32,646 bases of DNA from Deltaproteobacteria bacterium (GTDB lineage Bacteria > Myxococcota_A > UBA9042 > DTJE01 > S145-11), in NCBI GenBank assembly GCA_015493765.1, contig WGCQ01000201.1, positions 1 through 32,646 on the forward strand. The letters run 5' to 3'. The notes under the pieces were generated by a model. It did not search any database, was not told the origin of the DNA, and saw only the letters and a list, made by a program, of their open reading frames with translations. Shown here in pieces: positions 1 through 7,235 of this stretch. The position numbers were made by a program, and so were the translations under genes. The stretch's first letter is position 1. Each line of letters opens with the position of its first letter.

Positions 1-1661
1 AAGAACATGATCGATGTGTGGTTGGTTGCCACGAACAGATGGCTGACCTCGTCCTCGCTGCGGGTTGACATGCCAATCTTGCCCCTGCCGCCGCGCTTCT
101 GGCTGCGGTATTCCGCAAGTGGCGTACGCTTGATGTAGCCTGCGGAAGTAATCGTAATCACCACCGGGTCATCCGGAATCACGTCACGCGGGTCCAGTTC
201 CGTCAAGTCCTCCGCAAACCTCGTACGCCTGTCGTCGCCGTATTCCTCACGTATCCTGCGCAATTCCTCGGTGATCACCTCCATTAATCGCCTGCGGGAC
301 CCCAGGATCTCTCTCAATTCCGCAATCTTTTGCAGTATGGCGGCCAGTTCCTCCAGGATCTTGTCACGTTCCATGCCGGTCAGGCGCTGTAGTTTCATGT
401 CCAGTATGGCCTGGGCCTGCACCTGCGTGAATCCGAATCGCAGCATCAGTTTTTCCCTGGCCTCCGGAGGGGTCTTGGACTCACGGATCGTCTGGATAAT
501 CAAATCGATCTTGTCCAACGCAATCTTGAAACCCTCCAACAGGTGCTCCCTGGCCAAGGCCTTTTCCAGTTCGTATGCGGACCTGCGTGTCACCACGTCC
601 ATGCGGTGCTTGATGAATTCCTGCAACATCTGCTTGAGGTTCAGCACCCTGGGCTGGCCTTTTACGATTGCCAGCATGATCACGCCGAAACTGGTGGTTA
701 ACTGGGTGGGGCCCATCAACTGGTTCAGGATCAATTTGGGCTCCACATCCTTTTTGACCTCGATGACCACCCTGATTCCGGACTTGTCAGATTCGTCCCT
801 CAGGTCGTGGATGCCCGTGATCTGGCCTTGCTTCACCAAATCAGCGATCTTTTCCAGCAATTTCGCCTTGTTCACCTGGTACGGCAATTCCGTAACCACG
901 ATCCGGGCACGACCTTTTTTTGGGTACTCGCAGTTCGCCTCCGCCTTGAGTTTGATAATGCCCCTGCCTGTCATGTAGGCATCCATGGTGCCCTTGCGCC
1001 CGGCAATATAGCCCCCGGTTGGAAAATCCGGACCAGGCACGATTTCCATCAGTTCAGGTATGGTCAGGTCCGGGTTTTCTATCAATGCAATCACCGCATC
1101 GATCACCTCGCGCATGTTGTGGGGCGGTATGTTCGTGGCCATGCCCACCGCGATCCCCGAGGACCCATTGATCAGAAGGTTCGGGAAACCCGCGGGCAGC
1201 ACCGCCGGCTCCATCAGGGAACCGTCGTAATTGGGCACCAGGTCAACCGTTTCCTTGTCGATGTCACGCAGCAATTCCTCGGCCAGTTTCGCCATCCTGA
1301 CCTCGGTATAACGCATGGCAGCAGGGCTGTCGCCGTCAATGGACCCGAAGTTTCCCTGTCCGTCCACTAACAGGTAACGCATGGAAAAGGGCTGTGCCAT
1401 CCTGACCAGGGTATCGTATATTGCCGCGTCGCCGTGCGGGTGATATTTACCCATGACATCACCAACGATCCTGGCGCTCTTCTTGTACGGCTGATTATGC
1501 AGGTTTTTTGCCTCGTACATCGTGTACAAAACACGCCGATGTACGGGCTTCAGGCCGTCCCTTACATCAGGCAGTGCACGGCCGATGATCACGCTCATTG
1601 CGTAATCGACATAGGCATCCTTCATCTGGTCTTCAATGACAACCGGAATGATCGTTTCCAT
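1..1661 (-). CDS. gyrA: DNA gyrase subunit A (3' end cut by window edge)
   Basis: This is the ATP-dependent type II topoisomerase subunit that cleaves and rejoins DNA; it works as A2B2 with GyrB. Reading the minus strand from the ATG at 1661 gives an N-terminus [20 protein letters not shown], followed by the winged-helix region with [17 protein letters not shown] and the catalytic tyrosine in [12 protein letters not shown]. The frame stays open to base 1, so about 553 codons are visible and the C-terminal beta-pinwheel is missing. The ATG at 1661 is chosen over the off-frame ATG at 1665 because it continues the conserved reading frame, and GGAGG lies just upstream. The residue matching E. coli Ser83 is Ala (codon 79 here); the adjacent acidic position (IYD) is kept. 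A good sigma70-type promoter lies directly upstream, so the gene can be expressed apart from mtnA. Confidence 0.97.
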   Translation of the reverse strand, partial: METIIPVVIEDQMKDAYVDYAMSVIIGRALPDVRDGLKPVHRRVLYTMYEAKNLHNQPYKKSARIVGDVMGKYHPHGDAAIYDTLVRMAQPFSMRYLLVDGQGNFGSIDGDSPAAMRYTEVRMAKLAEELLRDIDKETVDLVPNYDGSLMEPAVLPAGFPNLLINGSSGIAVGMATNIPPHNMREVIDAVIALIENPDLTIPELMEIVPGPDFPTGGYIAGRKGTMDAYMTGRGIIKLKAEANCEYPKKGRARIVVTELPYQVNKAKLLEKIADLVKQGQITGIHDLRDESDKSGIRVVIEVKKDVEPKLILNQLMGPTQLTTSFGVIMLAIVKGQPRVLNLKQMLQEFIKHRMDVVTRRSAYELEKALAREHLLEGFKIALDKIDLIIQTIRESKTPPEAREKLMLRFGFTQVQAQAILDMKLQRLTGMERDKILEELAAILQKIAELREILGSRRRLMEVITEELRRIREEYGDDRRTRFAEDLTELDPRDVIPDDPVVITITSAGYIKRTPLAEYRSQKRGGRGKIGMSTRSEDEVSHLFVATNHTSIMF

Positions 1662-1683
1662 CCATTGCCTCCAAGCTGCCAGC

Positions 1684-1712
1684 AGTATATATTTCCTGGT
1701 CGAAATGGTCAA
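1684..1712 (-). promoter_or_regulatory. Putative sigma70 promoter of gyrA
   Basis: On the minus strand TTGACC (1712-1707) is followed by a 17-base spacer and TATACT (1689-1684), about 22 bases upstream of the gyrA start codon. It differs from the consensus hexamers at one base each and has ideal spacing. The call rests on the sequence match alone. Confidence 0.6.
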
Positions 1713-1737
1713 GTACCAGCGGATGTCACCTGAATTA

Positions 1738-1760
1738 CCTGACTAAATACGGCAGTCAGG
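1738..1760 (-). terminator. Hairpin after mtnA, possible weak terminator
   Basis: CCTGACT and AGTCAGG form a perfect 7-bp inverted repeat around a 9-base loop, 6 bases past the mtnA stop codon. There is no strong T run after it on the minus strand, so termination would be weak or Rho-assisted. It separates mtnA from the gyrA promoter. Confidence 0.35.
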
Positions 1761-1766
1761 CGCGGC

Positions 1767-2798
1767 TTACCCCTGCGTCCAGTCAACCCCGCCAGGACCG
1801 GGCTTGAACACCCCTCGGTCGGTTATAATGGCGGTGATCAATGACGCTGGCGTGACATCAAAGGCCGGGTTGAATACCTTTACGCCCTTTGGTGCAATCC
1901 GCCTGCCGCCACAAAACAGGACCTCGTCAGGGCTTCGTTCCTCGATCACAATATTCGCTCCGCTGGGTGTTTTCAGGTCCACGGTGCTCCATGGCGCAGC
2001 CACGAAAAACGGGATGTCGTGGCGCTTTGCCAGCACCGCATGCGTGTAGGTGCCTATCTTGTTTGCCGTGTCCCCGTTCGCCGCGATCCGGTCGGCGCCC
2101 ACCACCACGGCCTGGATCATGCCCCTGGACATCATGTAACCCGCCATGTTGTCCGTGATCATGGTGACATCGAACCCGTCGCGCAGCAGTTCCCACGTGG
2201 TCAGCCGAGCCCCTTGCAGGTAAGGCCTGGTTTCGCAGGACACCACGCGCACCTGCTTGCCCGCGTCCCTGGCCCCCCGAATCACGCCCAGTGCGGTCCC
2301 GTAGCCGCCTGTTGCCAGGCTCCCGGCATTGCAATGGGTCATGATCGCGCCCTCCGGCAGCAACTCCCCGCCCAGGCGGCCGATCCTCAGGTTCATGGCA
2401 ATATCCTCCTCGTGGATACGCCTGGCCTCGTCAAACATCAGGGCAATGCATTCTTCCCTGCCTTTACCCTCGCATTCGCTGGCCGCCTTGTCCAGCATCC
2501 GGTTGACCGCCCACTCCAGGTTCACCGCGGTGGGCCTGGCCGATTTCAGAAATTCACCGGCCTGCCGCAGCGCCGTCATCAGATTTCCATGTTCCGTTGA
2601 CTCCATTGTGGCAAGGGCCATGCCCGCGGCCGCGGTGATCCCTATTGCAGGCGCACCGCGCACCGCCATGTCGTGGATCGCATCAAACACCCCCCGGACC
2701 GTGTTTATGCGCAGCCATCGCTCCTCCTGTGGCAACAGCCGCTGGTCCAGCAGCACAATATCGGTCCCATCGATGTAAACAGGCTTAAACATTTCCAT
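1767..2798 (-). CDS. mtnA: S-methyl-5-thioribose-1-phosphate isomerase
   Basis: This enzyme converts methylthioribose-1-phosphate to methylthioribulose-1-phosphate in the methionine salvage pathway (cytosolic, eIF-2B alpha-like fold). The 343-residue protein has family signatures in order: [10 protein letters not shown] near residue 45, [18 protein letters not shown] near 155 with the catalytic cysteine, [16 protein letters not shown] near 190, and [17 protein letters not shown] near 235 with the catalytic aspartate. Length is normal for the family. The start codon is 9 bases past the rsmI stop. The purine-rich AAGGAGTGA that could serve as ribosome site overlaps that stop and is rather far (about 12 bases) from the ATG. 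Co-transcription with ilvE makes sense because branched-chain aminotransferases can carry out the last salvage step (KMTB to methionine). A ribose-1,5-bisphosphate isomerase role is less likely given the motifs. Confidence 0.95.
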   Translation of the reverse strand: MEMFKPVYIDGTDIVLLDQRLLPQEERWLRINTVRGVFDAIHDMAVRGAPAIGITAAAGMALATMESTEHGNLMTALRQAGEFLKSARPTAVNLEWAVNRMLDKAASECEGKGREECIALMFDEARRIHEEDIAMNLRIGRLGGELLPEGAIMTHCNAGSLATGGYGTALGVIRGARDAGKQVRVVSCETRPYLQGARLTTWELLRDGFDVTMITDNMAGYMMSRGMIQAVVVGADRIAANGDTANKIGTYTHAVLAKRHDIPFFVAAPWSTVDLKTPSGANIVIEERSPDEVLFCGGRRIAPKGVKVFNPAFDVTPASLITAIITDRGVFKPGPGGVDWTQG

Positions 2799-2807
2799 GA
2801 TTCTGCT

Positions 2808-3548
2808 TCACTCCTTCCTTGATTTTCCACTGATTACCAGGGTCACTTCACCCTTTAGCCCATCGCGGTTCGACAGTTGCTCGTACAACACGGATGCCCT
2901 GCCGTACAGGTATTCCTCGTGCATTTTTGTGGCCTCGCGCATGACAAATACCTCCGGGTCGCCACCTGCCGTTGCCAGTTCCCCCAGCACCTTAACCAGC
3001 GCCCTGACAGGCACATAGACCACGGTCGTGATGCCTCTTTCCCGGGTCTCCTGCCACAGCCTGGACCTGGCACCCTGCTTCTTCGGTACGAACCCGGCGA
3101 AACAAAACCTGTCCGTGGGCAACCCGCTGACACTCAACGCGGTAATCACCGCGCTGGGACCAGGCAAGGGCAACACCTTTACGCCCGCCTGCCTGGCTGC
3201 ACGCACGAGCCTGTAACCCGGGTCAGAAATCAGCGGCGTACCCGCGTCGGACACCAGGCACGCCGACTGCCCGTCCTTCAACAACCTCAACACCTGCTCC
3301 GCCCGGGCCGCCTCGTTGTGCTCGTGGTATGACAGCATCCGCTTCGCACGCACGCCAAGCCCGGTCAACAGGCGCCCAGTGGTCCTGGTATCCTCGCACA
3401 GCAACACGTCCACCGCCTTGATCACCTGCAATGCCCTGTAGGAAATATCGCCGCGGTTGCCGAGGGGCGTGGCAGCAACATACAGGCATCCTTTCTCGGG
3501 CCGGGTGCCTCCGATGGGCAAATCTAAATCGTGTATTGGGTCATCCAT
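2808..3548 (-). CDS. rsmI: 16S rRNA 2'-O-ribose C1402 methyltransferase
   Basis: RsmI uses S-adenosylmethionine to methylate the ribose of C1402 in the ribosomal decoding centre. The 246-residue protein shows the tetrapyrrole-methylase-fold markers: LYVAATPLGNRGDIS near residue 22, LCEDTRTTGRLL near 50, SDAGTPLISDPGYRLV near 100, and LPLPGPSAVITALSVSGL near 128. The usual YESPHR motif reads VVYVPVRALVKVL here, so the serine-proline-histidine part is altered. The ATG overlaps the end of ilvE by 25 bases in another frame, implying coupled translation. The first ~18 residues before GCLYVAATPLG are longer than in many homologues but no better internal start is seen. The mtnA start follows after 9 bases. 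Confidence 0.95.
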   Translation of the reverse strand: MDDPIHDLDLPIGGTRPEKGCLYVAATPLGNRGDISYRALQVIKAVDVLLCEDTRTTGRLLTGLGVRAKRMLSYHEHNEAARAEQVLRLLKDGQSACLVSDAGTPLISDPGYRLVRAARQAGVKVLPLPGPSAVITALSVSGLPTDRFCFAGFVPKKQGARSRLWQETRERGITTVVYVPVRALVKVLGELATAGGDPEVFVMREATKMHEEYLYGRASVLYEQLSNRDGLKGEVTLVISGKSRKE

Positions 3549-4453
3549 CCCAGGTATCTTTCGTCTTCTCCGCGAATGATCCGGAAAAATGCCGATTGAA
3601 TGTCCTTTGTGACAGGGCCTATACTGCCGCTGCCGATCTGCCTGTGATCGACCTCGCGTATGGGCGTGACCTCCGCCGCGGTCCCGGAAAAAAATACCTC
3701 GTCCGCCAGGTACACGTCATTACGCGTAAGGCGGCGCTCCACGACCTTGTAGCCCAGGTCGCCGGCCACCTGGATCACGGATTTCCGGGTGATGCCCTTC
3801 AGGATCGTTGCATCCTCGCCCGGCGTGTAGCACACACCGTCCTTTACGATGAATACGTTTTCACCGGTGCCCTCGGCCAGGTAGCCTTCGTGGTCCAGCA
3901 GCAAGGCCTCCGCGTAGCCGTCCCTGACCGCCTCGATCTTGGCCAGCACGGAGTTGACGTAATGGCCCGTGACCTTGCCGTTCACCAGGAACGAGTTGAT
4001 GTGATACTTGTTGAAACTGGAGAATTTTACACGGATCCCCTTTGTCAGGGCATCCTCGCCCAGGTATGCGCCCCATTCCCAGGTGATCATGGCCACGTGC
4101 ACGTCCGGTACGTCCCCGGGATACACGCCCACCTCACGCTCGCCCAGAAAGATAATCGGGCGGATGTACGCCTCGGTCAGTTTGTTCGCCTTCAGCGTCT
4201 GGATTGCGGCCTCCTGCAGGTCATCCAGCGTGTACGGCAGGTCCAGGCTCAGCAACCTGGCGGAATTCACCAGCCTTTCCATGTGCGCCCGCAGCCTGAA
4301 CACGCCGGACTTGCCATTTTCCAGTTTGTAGGACCGAATCCCCTCAAACGCGCCGTAGCCGTAATGCAGGGTATGCGACAGCACGTGCACACGCGCCTGG
4401 TCCCACTCCGCCATCTTGCCGTCCATCCATATAAATGGTACTTTTTTCACCAT
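3524..4453 (-). CDS. ilvE: Branched-chain amino acid aminotransferase
   Basis: A PLP-dependent class IV (fold-type IV) transaminase that makes Leu, Ile and Val from their keto acids using glutamate. It may also recycle ketomethylthiobutyrate, which fits mtnA downstream. The 309-residue length is typical. Visible motifs are HTLHYGYGAFEGIRSY near residue 27, the catalytic lysine in VNGKVTGHYVNSVLAKIEAV near 160, LLDHEGYLAEGTGENVF near 190, and the late SGTAAEVTPIREVDHRQIG segment that binds cofactor phosphate. The start is set by GGAGGT seven bases upstream of the ATG. It is the first gene of a minus-strand unit (ilvE-rsmI-mtnA). One copy of the dispersed promoter-like repeat core lies 98 bases upstream. 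Confidence 0.96.
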   Translation of the reverse strand: MVKKVPFIWMDGKMAEWDQARVHVLSHTLHYGYGAFEGIRSYKLENGKSGVFRLRAHMERLVNSARLLSLDLPYTLDDLQEAAIQTLKANKLTEAYIRPIIFLGEREVGVYPGDVPDVHVAMITWEWGAYLGEDALTKGIRVKFSSFNKYHINSFLVNGKVTGHYVNSVLAKIEAVRDGYAEALLLDHEGYLAEGTGENVFIVKDGVCYTPGEDATILKGITRKSVIQVAGDLGYKVVERRLTRNDVYLADEVFFSGTAAEVTPIREVDHRQIGSGSIGPVTKDIQSAFFRIIRGEDERYLGWMTQYTI

Positions 4454-4550
4454 CGTGTTACCTCCGACTTGCCAAGTGAGAGATTGTCAAACACCGTTTC
4501 CGGGTCATTATAAGGCGCTATCCGGCACTTGACAAGCGGGAAAATGGATT

Positions 4551-4611
4551 GAGGGATTCTCGATACAGAATATTTTTAGACTACGTTGTTTATCAAGGCA
4601 TTACAAAAGCC
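4551..4611 (-). promoter_or_regulatory. Promoter-like repeat core, copy A (upstream of ilvE)
   Basis: Read on the minus strand, this intergenic stretch holds TTTTGTAA, then TTGATA (4596-4591), an 18-base spacer and TATTCT (4572-4567), then a diverged form of the CATCGAAGAT block ending in CCTC at 4551. The same order and spacing recur at three other sites in this window, each upstream of a gene. Function as the ilvE promoter is inferred. The rest of 4454-4700 holds no other gene. It has a 10-base palindrome TGACATGTCA at 4618-4627 that could be an operator for the divergent permease gene. Confidence 0.55.
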
Positions 4612-4700
4612 TCAAATTGACATGTCATTTGGGGTTGCCCTGGATACTTGCGATGTGTTAACGGATAATGTACCCTTCAATGAGTCCTTGGGAGGTACAG

Positions 4701-7130
4701 GTGTTCAGAAAATGGGCCTCGATATCGGTCAGGCATCCCTATATCATTTTTGGGGTTTCAACTATCGCGTTTTTTGCGTTTCTGTGGCTGGCAATCCACC
4801 TGGACCTGAAAAGCAGTCTGATTGAATTGCTGCCCACCAGCGCCAAAAGCGTAAAAGACCTGAAAAAGATACAAAAGACCGTGGCATCCTATTCCACCCT
4901 GACTGTGGCGATACAGTGTCCCGATTTGAAGGACTCCGAACGTTTTGCTGACGCCCTGGTAAAGGAACTGAACAAGCTCCCGCCAACCATGGTCCGATTT
5001 ATTGATTACAACATGAAACCGCTCCAGAATTTTTACAAACACAACAAACTGCTCTATGCGGACCTGAAGGACCTGCGGGATTTCCGTGTACGACTGAAAA
5101 AACGGATCCACGAGGAGGAAGAGGCATCCCTGATCGAAAACCTGGACAACGAGGAACGCCCAAAAACAGACTTGCACATCAAGCAACTGGAACGCAAGTA
5201 TAAAAAAAAGAGCAAAACCGTGGACAAGTACCCGGACGGTTATTTCGTCACACCGGACCGCAAACTGCTGGCCGTGTTCATTCGTCCGCCATCCACACTG
5301 GATACGTACCAGGAATCAAAGAAACTGGTGGCAACAGTGGACAGGATCGTAAAACGCCTGAATCCAAAGTCCTTTAACCCGGCCATGACAGTGGGCTTCA
5401 CCGGCGAGGTAAAAACCGGCATAGAGGAACGCGATGCCCTGGCCTCGGACATGCGTACCATCGGGATCCTGGCGTTCCTGGCAATCCTGGCATTGCTGGT
5501 TGGTTACTATCGTTCTCTGCGCATGATCACGGTGATCGGGCTGCCCATGCTGTTGGGCCTGACCGCAGCCTTTGCGCTGGCGTACCTGGCCATTGGATAC
5601 CTCAATTCTGCCACAGCCTTTCTGACGTCCATTATTGCTGGCAACGGCATAAATTTTCCAATCATCCTGTCCGCACGCTATTTTGAGGAGCGCAACCTGC
5701 GAAACGACGACTTCGAGGTAATGCTGGAACGTGCCATGCGTTCAACGGCAAAGGCCACGCTGATAGCGGCGGCAGCGGCCAGTATTGCATACGGCTCCTT
5801 GTCCATTGCGGGATTCAGGGGATTCAGGCAGTTTGGAATCATTGGCGGCACAGGCATGTTGTTTTGCTGGCTGTCTGCCTTTGCCACTGGCCCTGCATTG
5901 ATCGTGCTGCTGGAAAAAATCAAGCCCTTCAGGAAAAAATCTTTCAAGGAGGCACGGCACCCGGTGACGAATTTCCTGGCAGGCATGGTCGAGTCAAAAG
6001 CCTGGGTCGTAGTGGGTATAAGTGTGCTGATCACCGTGATTTCCATAGCCCTGTTGGTACCTTACATGCGCGACCCGTTCGAATACGACTTTCACAATCT
6101 ACGCAATCGCAAGACCGTGGAATCCGGGTCCTCCATGTTGTCCAGCAAGGTGGACAAGATATTCAACCTGCCACCGTCGCCCATGGTGGTACTGGCCGAC
6201 ACACCTCAACAGGCTCGCAAGATCAAGGCCATGATCGACGCCGACCCGAAGCACGGCAAAATCGTGGGCGATGTCAAGACCCTGTGGGACTTCCTGCCGG
6301 ATCATCAACGGGAAAAATTGGCAATCCTGAAGGATATCCGCCGTATGATCGACAAAAAAATCGACTTTCTGCCCAAAAAAGACCGCAAAAAGATACTGAA
6401 AAATCGTCCGCCGGATGACCTGCACGTGCTGACATTCAAGGACATACCCATGGGGATCGCCAAGGCCTACACGGAAACCGATGGCAGGCAGGGCAGGATC
6501 GTGTACGTGTATTCGCATCCCGGTGACAGCCAGTTGAACGGCAGGTACCTGTTGAAATTCGTGGGATTCATCAGGAAATTCAGGGTCAACGGCAAGCCCT
6601 TGATCGTGGCAGGACAAGGCCCGGTATTCGCGGACATGATCAGCGCAATCGTGCACGACGGCATCAAGGTGACATCCCTGGCCGTGCTCCTGCTGGCCGT
6701 GCTCCTGTTACTCAGTTTCCGGCGTCCGGGCCTGTCCATGCTGGTGCTCTCCAGCGTGTTTCTGGCAGTGCTGTGGCTGGGTGGAGTGGCCGCAGCAACA
6801 GGTATGAAACTGAACTTCCTGAATTTCGTGGTGATTCCCATCACCCTGGGCATTGGTGTCGATTACGGAGTCAACCTGTTGTCCCGCTATCTGCTGGAGC
6901 AGGAACCGGGCAGGGTGCGCAAGGCCATGACGTCCACCGGAGGTGCCGTATTTTTGTGTTCCCTGACCACGATCATCGGGTATGCCACGCTGATAACGTC
7001 AATGAACATGGCATTGCAAAGTTTCGGCATACTGGCGGACATTGGCGAGGTGACTGCGTTGATTTCCGCCTCAATCGTGATGATGGCCGTACTGGTACTG
7101 TGGAATAGCACCGGCAAATCCCGGACCTGA
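4701..7130 (+). CDS. RND/MMPL-family membrane transporter
   Basis: An inner-membrane exporter of the RND superfamily (MMPL or HAE3 branch, which often handles lipids or other hydrophobic molecules). The 809-residue protein has the classic duplicated plan: one helix near residues 16-36, a charged soluble loop to about 245, five helices to about 410, another helix near 433-453, a second soluble loop to about 650, then five more helices to the end. The second helix bundle carries GIGVDYGVNLLSRYL, matching the family GxxxDY(G/S) signature; the first has AGNGINFPIILSARYFEE at the same place. I chose the GTG at 4701 over the ATG at 4668 because GGGAGG lies five bases upstream of the GTG. It stands alone, divergent from ilvE. 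Its substrate cannot be read from sequence; HpnN-like hopanoid transport is one option. Confidence 0.88.
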   Translation: MFRKWASISVRHPYIIFGVSTIAFFAFLWLAIHLDLKSSLIELLPTSAKSVKDLKKIQKTVASYSTLTVAIQCPDLKDSERFADALVKELNKLPPTMVRFIDYNMKPLQNFYKHNKLLYADLKDLRDFRVRLKKRIHEEEEASLIENLDNEERPKTDLHIKQLERKYKKKSKTVDKYPDGYFVTPDRKLLAVFIRPPSTLDTYQESKKLVATVDRIVKRLNPKSFNPAMTVGFTGEVKTGIEERDALASDMRTIGILAFLAILALLVGYYRSLRMITVIGLPMLLGLTAAFALAYLAIGYLNSATAFLTSIIAGNGINFPIILSARYFEERNLRNDDFEVMLERAMRSTAKATLIAAAAASIAYGSLSIAGFRGFRQFGIIGGTGMLFCWLSAFATGPALIVLLEKIKPFRKKSFKEARHPVTNFLAGMVESKAWVVVGISVLITVISIALLVPYMRDPFEYDFHNLRNRKTVESGSSMLSSKVDKIFNLPPSPMVVLADTPQQARKIKAMIDADPKHGKIVGDVKTLWDFLPDHQREKLAILKDIRRMIDKKIDFLPKKDRKKILKNRPPDDLHVLTFKDIPMGIAKAYTETDGRQGRIVYVYSHPGDSQLNGRYLLKFVGFIRKFRVNGKPLIVAGQGPVFADMISAIVHDGIKVTSLAVLLLAVLLLLSFRRPGLSMLVLSSVFLAVLWLGGVAAATGMKLNFLNFVVIPITLGIGVDYGVNLLSRYLLEQEPGRVRKAMTSTGGAVFLCSLTTIIGYATLITSMNMALQSFGILADIGEVTALISASIVMMAVLVLWNSTGKSRT

Positions 7131-7160
7131 TGCGGTCTCAGGCGTACTTTGTACTCAAAT

Positions 7161-7187
7161 TTGACAGGTAATTTGGAAAAATATCCT
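7161..7187 (+). promoter_or_regulatory. Possible promoter of the kinase-receptor operon
   Basis: A perfect TTGACA (7161-7166) precedes a TATCCT hexamer (7182-7187) in the 105-base gap after the permease gene. The spacing of 15 is shorter than ideal, so the true -10 may be offset. The segment CAGGTAATTT-GGAAAAA recurs at about 19633-19651. Confidence 0.35.
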
Positions 7188-7235
7188 AAAAGATATTGAA
7201 TATAGATTTTTTATGGCGTACAATCAGCGTCGATT

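Noticed and set aside
271-1370. Plus-strand open frames across the first 1.7 kb
   Set aside because: They are antisense shadows of gyrA, which shows clear conserved motifs on the minus strand.
3011-3060. RsmI inactive because YESPHR is changed to YVPVRA
   Set aside because: The other cofactor and substrate motifs are intact and this segment varies among homologues, so inactivity is not supported.
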